From Burkholderia sp. (lineage in GTDB: Bacteria > Pseudomonadota > Gammaproteobacteria > Burkholderiales > Burkholderiaceae), in NCBI GenBank assembly GCA_028292565.1, contig JAQGMD010000033.1, forward strand, positions 1-7,468: 7,468 bases of DNA. The letters run 5' to 3'. Position 1 is the first letter of the stretch. Every line of letters starts with the position of its first letter. The translations under genes were made by a program, and so were the position numbers. Positions 1-6,893 of the stretch are shown here, in pieces. The notes beneath the pieces were generated by a model, which had not been told where the DNA came from, ran no database searches, and saw only the letters and a program-made list of their open reading frames with translations.

Positions 1-276
1 GATTTCATCATCGTCATCAACGCAGGCAAACTGCGCGTGACCGGCAACAAGGCGCTGGACAAGACTTACTATCGCCACTCGACATACCCGGGCGGTATCT
101 ACGAAACGAATTTCCAGAAAATGCAACAGCGTTTTCCGGGGCGCGCGCTCGAGAAAGCGGTCAAGGGCATGTTGCCCAAGGGCCCGCTCGGTTACGCCAT
201 GATCAAGAAGCTCAAAGTGTATGCAGATGGCACACATCCGCACTCGGCCCAGCAACCTGAAGCACTCGAACTCTAA
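1..276 (+). CDS. rplM: 50S ribosomal protein L13 (partial, 5' end missing)
   Basis: Large-subunit ribosomal protein L13, an early-assembling protein that binds 23S rRNA. The frame is open from base 1 and gives 91 residues before TAA at 274-276. The segments [17 protein letters not shown] and KLKVYA, plus the AQQP motif near the C-terminus, match L13 closely. Aligned from memory with the 142-residue E. coli protein, the first visible residue (Asp) corresponds to about residue 52, so roughly 51 codons lie to the left of the window and total length would be normal. The GTG at 37 is an internal valine, not a start. rpsI follows after 9 bases, the usual rplM-rpsI operon; the promoter and any autoregulatory leader are outside the window. 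Confidence 0.97.
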   Translation, partial: DFIIVINAGKLRVTGNKALDKTYYRHSTYPGGIYETNFQKMQQRFPGRALEKAVKGMLPKGPLGYAMIKKLKVYADGTHPHSAQQPEALEL

Positions 277-285
277 GGAACAGAC

Positions 286-678
286 ATGATCGGTAACTAC
301 AATTACGGAACCGGCCGTCGCAAGAGTGCAGTGGCTCGCGTGTTCATCAAATCCGGCTCAGGCCAGATCGTCGTCAACGGCAAACCGGCCAACGAATATT
401 TTTCGCGTGAGACCGGTCTGATGGTTATTCGTCAGCCCCTCGAACTGACCGACAATGTCGAACGCTTCGATATCATGGTCAACGTCAATGGCGGCGGTGA
501 ATCCGGACAGGCAGGCGCTGTGCGTCACGGCATCACCCGTGCACTGATCGATTACGATGCAAGCCTGAAGCCGGCACTGGCCAAAGCGGGCTTTGTCACT
601 CGTGACGCTCGTGAAGTCGAACGTAAGAAAGTCGGCTTGCGCAAAGCACGTCGCGCGAAACAGTTCTCCAAGCGCTAG
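286..678 (+). CDS. rpsI: 30S ribosomal protein S9
   Basis: Small-subunit ribosomal protein S9 (uS9), 130 residues, the normal length. Near the N-terminus is the characteristic [13 protein letters not shown] stretch (about residues 7-19). In the middle is [15 protein letters not shown], and the C-terminus is the basic [12 protein letters not shown] tail. In this family the final Lys-Arg reaches the P-site tRNA anticodon loop, and it is intact here. The ATG at 286 has an AAGGA Shine-Dalgarno at 275-279 with a 6-base spacer, overlapping the rplM stop. It is co-transcribed with rplM and is the last gene of the operon, since a strong terminator follows 34 bases after its stop. Confidence 0.98.
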   Translation: MIGNYNYGTGRRKSAVARVFIKSGSGQIVVNGKPANEYFSRETGLMVIRQPLELTDNVERFDIMVNVNGGGESGQAGAVRHGITRALIDYDASLKPALAKAGFVTRDAREVERKKVGLRKARRAKQFSKR

Positions 679-712
679 GACCTACGCGACAGCGTGCGTT
701 TTCTGCACATCG

Positions 713-745
713 AAAAGCCGCCAGGTTCGCACCTGGCGGCTTTTT
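713..745 (+). terminator. Rho-independent terminator of the rplM-rpsI operon
   Basis: A perfect 14-bp inverted repeat (713-726 with 731-744) encloses the 4-base loop TCGC. The stem is GC-rich in its upper part (GCCGCCAGGT with ACCTGGCGGC) and ends in five Ts (741-745). The A-rich 5' foot pairs with the T tract. It lies 34 bases after the rpsI stop and separates the ribosomal operon from argC. Confidence 0.93.
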
Positions 746-782
746 GCATTTGGTTACTCGCAAGGCTTATGCGCGTTCAGTC

Positions 783-809
783 TTGATGAGTGCCCGTTAA
801 AGTTAAAAT
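783..809 (+). promoter_or_regulatory. Possible sigma70-type promoter of argC
   Basis: Between the rpsI terminator and argC there must be a promoter. The best candidate I see is TTGATG (783-788) and TAAAAT (804-809). The spacer is only 15 bases, shorter than ideal, so the exact assignment is weak. I see no convincing ArgR box. The position is plausible because the -10 ends about 30 bases before the argC start. Confidence 0.3.
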
Positions 810-839
810 GTGATGCATCGTTTTCAGCAAGGAAAAGAC

Positions 840-1883
840 ATGATCAAAGTCGGTATCGTCGGCGGCACTGGTTATACAGGCGTCGAATTGTTGCGTTTGT
901 TGGCAGCTCATCCCCATGTACAGTTGACCGCCATCACTTCGCGGAAGGAAGACGGCATGCCCGTCGCGGATATGTTTCCATCGTTGCGCGGTGTTGTCGA
1001 TCTCGCTTTCTCGTCCCCGGAAAAAGCCAGGTTGACCGAATGCGATGTGGTGTTTTTTGCTACTCCGCACGGCGTTGCGATGGCACAGGCCAGGGAATTG
1101 CTCGCAGCCGGCGTCAAGGTGATCGACCTCGCAGCCGATTTTCGACTGAAGGATACGGCCGCCTTTGAAAAATGGTACGGCATGCCGCACTCTTGCCCGG
1201 ACCTTCTGGAAGAAGCCGTGTACGGACTGCCCGAAGTCAATCGCGAAGCGATCAAAAAGGCGCGCCTGATTGGTTTGCCGGGTTGCTATCCGACGACGAT
1301 GCAATTGGGTTACGCGCCGTTGCTGGCTCAAGGCAAGCCGCTGGTTAACGAAGGCACGCTGATCGCCGACTGCAAATCCGGCGTGTCCGGCGCGGGACGC
1401 AAAGCTGAGGTGAGTACGTTGTTGGCCGAGGCCGCCGACAATTTCAAAGCCTACAGCGTAAAGGGACATCGCCACTTGCCCGAAACGACGCAGGGTCTGC
1501 AGGCGATTGCAGGTCGTCAGGTGGGCTTGACGTTCGTTCCACATCTGGTGCCGATGATCCGGGGTATCCATTCGACCCTCTATGCGACGATATTGCCGGA
1601 GGCGCGCGATACCGATTTCCAGGCGTTGTACGAGAACCACTACAAGGGTGAAACGTTTGTTGACGTCATGCCGCCCGGCAGTCATCCGGAAACGCGTTCG
1701 GTACGTGCGTCGAACAAACTGCGGATCGCCGTACACCGTCCGGGAAACGGGGACCTGCTGGTCATCCTCGTGGTGGAAGACAACCTCGTGAAGGGCGCGG
1801 CAGGGCAGGGCGTGCAGTGCATGAACATTATGTTCGGGCTTGAAGAATCCGCTGGATTAATGCACATTCCAGTATTGCCTTAA
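840..1883 (+). CDS. argC: N-acetyl-gamma-glutamyl-phosphate reductase
   Basis: Cytosolic enzyme of arginine (ornithine) biosynthesis. It reduces N-acetylglutamyl phosphate to N-acetylglutamate semialdehyde with NADPH. The product is 347 residues, the usual size of the longer ArgC type. The N-terminal dinucleotide-binding loop is GGTGYTG (residues 8-14). The catalytic cysteine is Cys149 in GLPGCYPTT, and the conserved GHRHLPE follows at about 209-215, with His210 the likely general base. I chose ATG 840 over the in-frame ATG 810 because AAGGA (829-833) sits 6 bases before 840 and the Rossmann strand begins immediately. It lies alone after the ribosomal terminator and heads a group with the next two genes (29-base gap). 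Long open frames antisense to it are composition shadows. Confidence 0.97.
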   Translation: MIKVGIVGGTGYTGVELLRLLAAHPHVQLTAITSRKEDGMPVADMFPSLRGVVDLAFSSPEKARLTECDVVFFATPHGVAMAQARELLAAGVKVIDLAADFRLKDTAAFEKWYGMPHSCPDLLEEAVYGLPEVNREAIKKARLIGLPGCYPTTMQLGYAPLLAQGKPLVNEGTLIADCKSGVSGAGRKAEVSTLLAEAADNFKAYSVKGHRHLPETTQGLQAIAGRQVGLTFVPHLVPMIRGIHSTLYATILPEARDTDFQALYENHYKGETFVDVMPPGSHPETRSVRASNKLRIAVHRPGNGDLLVILVVEDNLVKGAAGQGVQCMNIMFGLEESAGLMHIPVLP

Positions 1884-1912
1884 GTTACTGTCCGAGTATC
1901 CGATAACTGCTC

Positions 1913-2674
1913 ATGGCACATCCCGCACCCATGTTCAATTCCATGAAGCTGAGACTCTGGTTTCGGCGCCTTTCGATTTCCTCGCCGAGAATGGCCGTCA
2001 GGACGCAATTGCCTTGGCCGATGCGACTGTTGTTCGTCGCTGCGGTCCTTGGCTTGGCCGGCGCAACGGCAATGTGGACATTTGACATGGGACGCGGCTT
2101 GCCCGGTGCTCCCCTGGACTCGTCGAGAGATGAGCTGGATAAGTACAAGGAACAGGTCGAGAAGCTCAGCAGTGAGCGCGACCAATATTCCACGACGGCC
2201 AATTCGGCCGAGAGTCAGCTCAACATCGAGCGCTCGGCGCAGAAACAGATCGCCGCGCAGGTGAAGGCGCTTGAAGTTGAAAACATCAGACTTAAGGAAG
2301 ATCTTGCGTTTTTTGAAAGTCTTCTACCTACGGCGACCGGCCCGCTGGGGATTTCCATCCGCCGGCTGAAAATTGATCAGGTCGCGCCGGGCCAATTGCG
2401 CTATCGATTGTTGATCATGCAAGGTGGAAATGGAGACCGTATGTTTCAAGGCACATTGCAGCTGGCTGTATCGGTTGTTCAAGGCGGCAATAATGCTATG
2501 ATGATTTTCCCAGAGGCAAATTCGAACGAGCACGACAAATTCAAATTGGGCTTCAAGCATTACCAGCGGTTGGAGGGCGTGTTGACCCTTCCGGAAGGAG
2601 CGTTGGTCAAGACGGTCCAGGCGCGTGTGCTCGAAAAGGGGCAAGTACGGGTGCAACAATCCGCGAATCTGTAA
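1913..2674 (+). CDS. Membrane-anchored coiled-coil protein, DUF6776-like
   Basis: Function unknown. The 253-residue product has a basic N-terminus (about residues 1-37, many Arg) and one transmembrane segment at about 37-57 (hydrophobic run LLFVAAVLGLAGATA). A charged heptad-like coiled coil follows at about 70-128. The C-terminal domain (about 130-253) is rich in beta strand with no cysteines or recognisable catalytic motif. This predicts an inner-membrane protein with a short cytoplasmic tail and a periplasmic coiled coil plus beta domain. From memory it resembles the DUF6776 family, common in Burkholderiales; that name is unverified. ATG 1913 is the first ATG after an in-frame stop at 1904. 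It has no good Shine-Dalgarno, and ATG 1931 or 1943 could also be used. It ends 14 bases before the bactofilin start, suggesting translational coupling and a shared role. Confidence 0.8.
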   Translation: MAHPAPMFNSMKLRLWFRRLSISSPRMAVRTQLPWPMRLLFVAAVLGLAGATAMWTFDMGRGLPGAPLDSSRDELDKYKEQVEKLSSERDQYSTTANSAESQLNIERSAQKQIAAQVKALEVENIRLKEDLAFFESLLPTATGPLGISIRRLKIDQVAPGQLRYRLLIMQGGNGDRMFQGTLQLAVSVVQGGNNAMMIFPEANSNEHDKFKLGFKHYQRLEGVLTLPEGALVKTVQARVLEKGQVRVQQSANL

Positions 2675-2688
2675 AGGAGTGAGCCAAC

Positions 2689-3078
2689 ATGTTAGGCCGC
2701 AAAACCAAAAGTACGATCGATAGCCTGATTGGCATATCTACCCGCATCGAAGGAAATGTACATTTCAAGGGCGGCCTTCGTATCGACGGCCATGTCAAAG
2801 GCAACGTAACCGCCGACGCCGATGAGGACAGCATGCTGGTCATTTCCGAGCATGCAAAAGTCGAAGGTGAAGTGCGGGTAGCGCATCTCGTCGTGAACGG
2901 CGAAATTGTCGGGCCGGTTCATTCCACCGAACTGCTTGAATTACAGCCAAAAGCCCGCATAACAGGTGATGTACATTACAAAGCACTTGAAATGCACGGC
3001 GGCGCGTTGGTATCGGGCAAATTAGCACATGATCAACTTGGTGAGCCGGTGCTAAAGCTGGCCTTGTCTAATACGTGA
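2689..3078 (+). CDS. Bactofilin (polymer-forming cytoskeletal protein)
   Basis: A bactofilin (DUF583/CcmA type): these proteins polymerise without nucleotide into filaments of stacked right-handed beta-helices and act as scaffolds for cell-wall or polarity proteins. The product is 129 residues, a usual length for the small forms. The core (about residues 15-115) shows the repeating short-strand pattern with regularly spaced glycines and valines, for example RIEGNVHFKGGLRIDGHVKGN and later VEGEVRVAHLVVNGEIVGPV. The N-terminus MLGRKTKS resembles the short amphipathic membrane-targeting peptide described for Caulobacter bactofilin, so membrane attachment is plausible (inference). The Shine-Dalgarno AAGGAG (2674-2679) is strong and overlaps the stop of the upstream coiled-coil gene, so the two are likely co-translated. 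An M23 wall hydrolase, a frequent bactofilin partner class, lies 2.3 kb away on the other strand. Confidence 0.93.
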   Translation: MLGRKTKSTIDSLIGISTRIEGNVHFKGGLRIDGHVKGNVTADADEDSMLVISEHAKVEGEVRVAHLVVNGEIVGPVHSTELLELQPKARITGDVHYKALEMHGGALVSGKLAHDQLGEPVLKLALSNT

Positions 3079-3093
3079 CGAGCGCTAAAGGTC

Positions 3094-3099
3094 TATAAT
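3094..3099 (+). promoter_or_regulatory. Probable -10 box of the erpA promoter
   Basis: A perfect TATAAT lies 33 bases before the erpA start and just after the bactofilin stop. At 16-18 bases upstream I find no good -35 (ATACGT or overlapping hexamers), and there is no extended -10 TG. If real, transcription would begin near 3106 and leave a leader of about 27 bases, and the weak -35 would suggest an activator. I could not recognise an IscR site. Confidence 0.5.
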
Positions 3100-3132
3100 T
3101 GAGTCATTGTTGTTTGCTCCCAGGAGTCCGAA

Positions 3133-3483
3133 ATGAATGCTGTTACCGAAACGCTCGACCCGATCCTCTTCTCCGATAGCGCTGCGTCGAAAGTAGCTCA
3201 ACTGATTGAGGAAGAGGGTAATCCCGACCTGAAACTGCGTGTATTCGTGCAGGGCGGGGGATGTTCCGGTTTCCAGTACGGTTTTACCTTTGACGAAATC
3301 ACCAATGAAGATGATTTCACCATGGCCAAGAACGGGGTTCAACTGTTGATCGATTCGATGAGCTACCAGTACCTGCTCGGTGCCGAGATCGATTACAAGG
3401 ATGATCTCGAAGGTGCACAATTCGTGATTAAGAATCCGAATGCAACTACCACTTGCGGCTGCGGGTCTTCCTTCTCCGTCTAA
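3133..3483 (+). CDS. erpA: Iron-sulfur cluster insertion protein ErpA (A-type carrier)
   Basis: An A-type carrier of the HesB/IscA/ErpA family, 116 residues, normal length. It receives an Fe-S cluster from the assembly scaffold and passes it to apo-enzymes, in E. coli including IspG and IspH of isoprenoid synthesis. The three conserved cluster-ligand cysteines are present: Cys44 in [11 protein letters not shown], and Cys108 and Cys110 in [11 protein letters not shown] at the C-terminus. The early position of the first Cys and the CGCGSSF ending favour ErpA over IscA. ATG 3133 has an AGGAG Shine-Dalgarno (3122-3126) with a 6-base spacer. It has its own -10 box upstream and a terminator directly after, so it is probably monocistronic. 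Confidence 0.95.
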   Translation: MNAVTETLDPILFSDSAASKVAQLIEEEGNPDLKLRVFVQGGGCSGFQYGFTFDEITNEDDFTMAKNGVQLLIDSMSYQYLLGAEIDYKDDLEGAQFVIKNPNATTTCGCGSSFSV

Positions 3484-3498
3484 CCGTCAACATTCCTC

Positions 3499-3528
3499 AA
3501 AAAAGCGCAGACATCCTGCGCTTTTTTT
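3499..3528 (+). terminator. Rho-independent terminator after erpA
   Basis: A 12-bp inverted repeat (3499-3510 with 3516-3527), made of AAAAAAGCGCAG and CTGCGCTTTTTT, has a 5-base loop ACATC and ends in seven Ts (3522-3528). It starts 15 bases after the erpA stop. The A tract on the left arm means it could also act on minus-strand transcription arriving from the right. Confidence 0.92.
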
Positions 3529-3587
3529 ATTTCCGCTAATCAACCGCATACGATATTCCCTGAGCAGGATTTCCTACCGAATACCGT

Positions 3588-3594
3588 GGGAGGG
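3588..3594 (+). promoter_or_regulatory. Shine-Dalgarno marking the ancestral start of the DUF4399 gene
   Basis: GGGAGGG lies 5 bases before ATG 3600. This is a strong site for a start codon whose reading frame encodes a signal-peptide-like sequence and then stops at 3708-3710. Its quality is the main reason to think that ATG 3600, not GTG 3707 or ATG 3710, was the original start of the gene. Confidence 0.6.
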
Positions 3595-3599
3595 TTGTA

Positions 3600-4126
3600 A
3601 TGCGTCTATGTTGCCGATATGGGGTTTCGCTGACGTTGCTATTGACGTTAATCGCAGGATCTAAGGCGCCAGTGGCACAAACGCTGGGTGCGGAGACGCC
3701 AGGGCGGTGATGGATAACTGTGCGGCCAATACGGCGGCAGAACGCACAAGGCCCCTGGTCAATGAGGCCAAATCCGTCTATTTCGTTAATTTGCGTGATG
3801 GTGACAAGGTCACTTCGCCGTTTCGTATTGCCTTCGGATTGATTGGCATGGACGTGGCCCACGCAGGTGTCAAGATCGCCAATACCGGGCATCACCATCT
3901 GCTGATCGACGAGAAGCTCTCCAATGAAATGATGCTGCAGGCGATCCCGTTCACCGAAAAATACCGGCATTACAGCAAAGGCGAAACCGAAGCCACGCTT
4001 GAACTGCCGGTCGGAAAACACTCGCTGCGCTTGCTTTTCGCCGATGCCGACCACAAGCCTTAGTACGTGTCGAGCAAGGAAATAACAATCGAGGTCGTCA
4101 CGAGGAACGCGTTCAGCAAGCAGTAG
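3600..4126 (+). pseudogene. Broken gene for a secreted DUF4399-type protein
   Basis: Function of the family unknown. The domain is read from about 3665 to TAG at 4061-4063. It contains VYFVNLRDGDKVTSPF, then FGLIGMDVAHAGV, the hallmark NTGHHHLLID, and later LPVGKHSLRLLFADADHKP. Family members normally begin with a signal peptide. Here a signal-like sequence (MRLCCRYGVSLTLLLTLIAG) starts at ATG 3600 behind a strong Shine-Dalgarno, but in another frame that stops at 3708. A shift between 3665 and 3707, equal to one base lost or two gained, would join them. At the other end the TAG is followed in the same frame by YVSSKEITIEVV, matching the family's final strand, until TAG at 4124-4126. Two lesions argue for decay. 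A shorter cytosolic product from GTG 3707 or ATG 3710 (weak AGGG at 3701) is the alternative. Sequencing error is also possible. Confidence 0.72.
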
Positions 4127-4144
4127 GCGGGCCCTTACGGCCAG

Positions 4145-5278
4145 TCAGCCGGGGTATAACGCGCCGAGGACGCGCAAGTCTTTCGCTCCCGTGACCGCGG
4201 GAAGATTGCCGTGGCTGCGTTCCATATGGCGACGTGCAAGCCATGCGAAGGCAAGCGCCTCGACATGGTTGGGTGAAATGCCCAGCGCGTCGGTGGACTG
4301 TACGGTCGCCTGGTGCCCGCGATCGGCGAGCGCATCCTGCAATTTGCCCATCAGGTGTGTGTTATATGCGCCGCCGCCGCAAACGTAGACGGCGTCGGCC
4401 CCTCGCGCATGCGCGGCAATTGCATCCGCCAGCGTAGTTGCAGTGAATGTTGCGAGCGTCGCCTGCACGTCGACCGGCGTGGCATTCGGGAACAGTGCCA
4501 GCTTGCCGGCAAGCCAGGTCGAATGAAACAAGTCGCGGCCAGTGCTCTTCGGCGGAGGCAGCTTGAAAAAAGGCTCATCCAGCAATTCGTTGAGCAGCGC
4601 CGGAATAATTTTTCCGCTCCCGGCCCAGGCGCCGTCCGCATCGTACGCGTACCCAAGGTGCTGCGCGATCCATGCATCCATCAGGACGTTACCGGGGCCA
4701 GTGTCGAAGCCGGTCACCTTTTCGCCATTTTCCAATACGCTGATATTGCCAATGCCACCGATGTTCACAACGACGCGGATTTCACCTGGCTTGGCAAAAA
4801 CCGCCTGATGAAAAGCCGGCACCAGTGGCGCCCCCTGGCCTCCCGCCGCGATGTCGCGGCTGCGGAAGTCGGCGATTACATCTATGCCGGTCAGCTCCGC
4901 CAGCAGCGCAGGGTTGTTGGTTTGCCGGGTATACCCTGATTCAGGCCGATGGCGGATGGTCTGTCCGTGCGCACCGATCGCCGCCACCGCTCCATGCTCG
5001 AGATTCGACTGTACCAACAACTGCGCAACGCAGTCCGCATAGTGCTGCGCCAGTTCGTTGGCCGCCATTGCCTCCCGATGAATTTCGTTGTCGCCCGGCG
5101 CCTGCAAGGCCATCAGGTCAATACGCAAGGAAGCCGGGAAGGGGACGTAAGCGGTTGCTAGCGTCCGGATGGCGGTGGCAGCGCCATCTGCCGCAAATGA
5201 GGCGAGCACGCCGTCGACGCCGTCCAGGCTGGTGCCGGACATCAGGCCGATAAAGAGGGAGGGATTTGCTGTTGGCAT
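4145..5278 (-). CDS. anmK: Anhydro-N-acetylmuramic acid kinase
   Basis: Cytosolic sugar kinase of peptidoglycan recycling. It opens the 1,6-anhydro ring of anhydro-MurNAc with ATP and water to give MurNAc-6-phosphate, which MurQ can then process. The product is 377 residues, close to the family's roughly 370. The N-terminal nucleotide loop is GLMSGTSLDGVDG (11-23), followed by GAHGQTIRH (102-110) and NIGGIGNIS (172-180). Next is GFDTGPGN, whose Asp192 is the likely catalytic base, and then CGGGAYN (300-306) in the C-terminal lobe. The frame is open further upstream, but only a TTG (5347) is available there. ATG 5278 gives the expected short lead into the first motif. It has no clear Shine-Dalgarno: a T tract and hairpin abut the start. 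It lies 91 bases downstream of the M23 gene on the same strand. Confidence 0.96.
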   Translation of the reverse strand: MPTANPSLFIGLMSGTSLDGVDGVLASFAADGAATAIRTLATAYVPFPASLRIDLMALQAPGDNEIHREAMAANELAQHYADCVAQLLVQSNLEHGAVAAIGAHGQTIRHRPESGYTRQTNNPALLAELTGIDVIADFRSRDIAAGGQGAPLVPAFHQAVFAKPGEIRVVVNIGGIGNISVLENGEKVTGFDTGPGNVLMDAWIAQHLGYAYDADGAWAGSGKIIPALLNELLDEPFFKLPPPKSTGRDLFHSTWLAGKLALFPNATPVDVQATLATFTATTLADAIAAHARGADAVYVCGGGAYNTHLMGKLQDALADRGHQATVQSTDALGISPNHVEALAFAWLARRHMERSHGNLPAVTGAKDLRVLGALYPG

Positions 5279-5327
5279 AAAAAAACCGTTCGAGGGTGCG
5301 CTGATTTTACAGGCCCTGGAACGGTTT
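5279..5327 (-). terminator. Terminator- or attenuator-like hairpin abutting the anmK start
   Basis: Read on the minus strand, AAACCGTTC (5327-5319) pairs with GAACGGTTT (5291-5283). Inside it, AGGG (5317-5314) pairs with CCCT (5296-5293) after one C-C mismatch. The loop is about 16 bases. Seven Ts (complement of 5279-5285) follow the stem and the next bases are the anmK ATG. The stem plus T tract is the layout of an intrinsic terminator for the M23 transcript. Its position means it would also occupy the anmK ribosome-binding region. Confidence 0.65.
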
Positions 5328-5337
5328 CGGCGCAGCT

Positions 5338-5360
5338 TCGCCTGCAATTGCTGCAGGCGA
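5338..5360 (-). repeat. Inverted repeat just after the M23 peptidase stop
   Basis: A perfect 9-bp inverted repeat, TCGCCTGCA (5338-5346) with TGCAGGCGA (5352-5360), has a 5-base loop. It lies 9 bases after the M23 stop on the minus strand and upstream of the larger T-tailed hairpin. It has no T tract of its own, so it may stabilise the mRNA 3' end or be part of an alternative fold with its neighbour. Confidence 0.6.
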
Positions 5361-5369
5361 CAAGTCGAT

Positions 5370-6734
5370 TTATCTGGATGCCATCTTGATGTTGGCGTCC
5401 TGCGGATTCAGTAGCGTGAATCGATGGCGCATGTCCTCCGCCACGCCGCGGAAGCGCTGCAGCTCAGTGCCTGCCAGCGGCAGGGCATTCGGCACGTCGA
5501 CCGACATCGGGTCACGTGGCTGATTGCTTACACGGAACTCATAGTGCAGATGCGGACCGGTGGACCAACCGGTACTGCCTACATACCCGATGACTTCACC
5601 CTGGCTGACCTTCGCGCCTTTTTTCATGCCGCTGGCGAAGCGGCTCATGTGCGCGTAAAGGGTGGAATAATTGTTCCAGTGCTTGATTTCGACCACATTG
5701 CCGTAACCCCCCTGGCCACCAATGAAATCAATCACGCCGTCGCCTGCGGCGCGAATCGGCGTGCCGGTCGGTGCCGCAAAGTCGACGCCCTGATGTTTGC
5801 GCCACTGTCCTGAGACTGGATGCACACGCATCGAGAAGCCGGAAGAAACCCGGGAAAACTCGAGCGGGGATTTCAAGAAAGCCTTCTTCAGCGATTTGCC
5901 GTCGAAGGAGTAATAGCCGCCACCTTTGCCGCCCGGTTCGTCGAACCATACCGACTGGTGAGTCGCGCCGCCGTTGACGAATTCGCCAGCCAGTACGCGG
6001 CCTGCCCGAACGAATTCGCCGTTTTGCCAGTAGGTTTCATAAACGACATTGAAACGGTCGCCGCGCCTTAAGTCGGATGCGAAATCAATACTGGTGGAGA
6101 ACATGTCGACGATCTGCTTCGCGACGCCGTCCGGAATTTGCGCCGCGTCCGTCGCCGCAAACAGTGACGACCTGATCTCGCCGGAATGCATTTCGACCCG
6201 CTTTTCCATTTTTGCGGACGATTCCACCGCGATGAAACCGTCGCCGTCGCGACTGATCACAATGGTCTTGACTGGATTGCCGGTGTTATCGTTGATGGTC
6301 GTCGACAGGCGCTGTAATTCACCGTCTTCGGTGGTCTGCGCCTGAACTTGCCGGCCGGCCTTCAATTGCAGCACGTTGTACGCGATAGGGTCGGACTTGA
6401 TAAAGGCGGCGACGGCTTCGTCATCAACGCCGAGACGGGCAAGCATGGTCGCCAACGTATCTCCAGACCGGACTCTCTCTTCGCGGAAGAAAACCTGTTC
6501 GCTTTCTTCGAGCTGGGAGATTTGATTGGAGAGGCTGGGGATGCTGAGCTCTTCGGTGATTGACCTGACCGGCAGGTCGGCGGCATCGGGCGCCATAGGC
6601 GCGACTCCGGCGGCACCGAATGCGCAGACTGCCAGGAACAATGCCGAAGCTGTTCCGACGCGCGCAGTGCGCGTCGAACCAAAGAGCAGCTTGCCGCCCG
6701 AGACGATACTCAGGAATTTAGAAATAGGAAGCAT
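5370..6734 (-). CDS. M23 family peptidoglycan endopeptidase (MepM-like)
   Basis: Zinc metallopeptidase predicted to cut peptide cross-links of peptidoglycan in the periplasm, 454 residues. A hydrophobic segment at about 25-48 is a signal peptide or membrane anchor. A LysM-like segment follows (RVRSGDTLATMLARLGV, about 87-103), then a region resembling the N-terminal domain of MepM/Csd3-type proteins (about 155-290). The LytM/M23 domain is at about 295-415. Zinc ligands are His314 and Asp318 in HQGVDFAAP, and His397 in GPHLHYEF. His362 (YAHM) and His395 are the likely catalytic histidines; all are present, so the enzyme should be active. ATG 6734 is the only ATG or GTG before an upstream in-frame stop; its Shine-Dalgarno is poor. 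anmK lies downstream on the same strand and tyrS diverges upstream. Homologues are usually near tyrS in this group (recalled, unverified). Confidence 0.93.
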   Translation of the reverse strand: MLPISKFLSIVSGGKLLFGSTRTARVGTASALFLAVCAFGAAGVAPMAPDAADLPVRSITEELSIPSLSNQISQLEESEQVFFREERVRSGDTLATMLARLGVDDEAVAAFIKSDPIAYNVLQLKAGRQVQAQTTEDGELQRLSTTINDNTGNPVKTIVISRDGDGFIAVESSAKMEKRVEMHSGEIRSSLFAATDAAQIPDGVAKQIVDMFSTSIDFASDLRRGDRFNVVYETYWQNGEFVRAGRVLAGEFVNGGATHQSVWFDEPGGKGGGYYSFDGKSLKKAFLKSPLEFSRVSSGFSMRVHPVSGQWRKHQGVDFAAPTGTPIRAAGDGVIDFIGGQGGYGNVVEIKHWNNYSTLYAHMSRFASGMKKGAKVSQGEVIGYVGSTGWSTGPHLHYEFRVSNQPRDPMSVDVPNALPLAGTELQRFRGVAEDMRHRFTLLNPQDANIKMASR

Positions 6735-6754
6735 GCAATAAGTTAAAATTTGCT

Positions 6755-6768
6755 GTTTCGGTCGAAAC
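6755..6768. promoter_or_regulatory. Small palindrome upstream of the M23 gene, possible operator
   Basis: GTTTCG (6755-6760) and CGAAAC (6763-6768) form an inverted repeat around the two-base centre GT. It lies 20 bases before the M23 start on the minus strand, in the region where a promoter or leader would be. I cannot assign it to a known regulator, and a 6-bp arm can arise by chance. Confidence 0.3.
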
Positions 6769-6893
6769 GCTTGTGAAATTCATTCCTGTGCGAGCCGGTC
6801 TTGATTTTTTACGTGAGCGCCGCGGGAACGATGCGGCTACACTGGACGCCCGACAGAGGGTCTTTTCGGCACTGATTCACAAGCCCCGATTTT

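Noticed and set aside
810..839. Upstream ATG extending argC by 10 residues
   Set aside because: The ATG at 840 has AAGGA at the right spacing and matches the family's N-terminus. The extension overlaps the region where the promoter -10 is expected.
777..1736. 319-codon open frame on the minus strand
   Set aside because: It is fully antisense to argC, which has intact motifs and a good start. The frame has no recognisable domain and is explained by the codon bias of argC.
3536..4054. 172-codon open frame on the minus strand
   Set aside because: It lies antisense to the DUF4399 sequence, which is clearly recognisable on the plus strand. No motif or ribosome site supports it.
4127..4144. Terminator between the DUF4399 remnant and anmK
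   Set aside because: The GC-rich sequence has short GGCC palindromes but no stem followed by a T tract in either direction.
4313..4939. 208-codon open frame on the plus strand
   Set aside because: It is antisense to anmK and rich in Arg and Cys, as expected for a shadow of a GC-rich gene.
5279..5347. Longer AnmK from the upstream TTG at 5347
   Set aside because: It would add a basic 23-residue extension encoded by the hairpin region, using a rare start codon and no Shine-Dalgarno. The ATG at 5278 fits the family.
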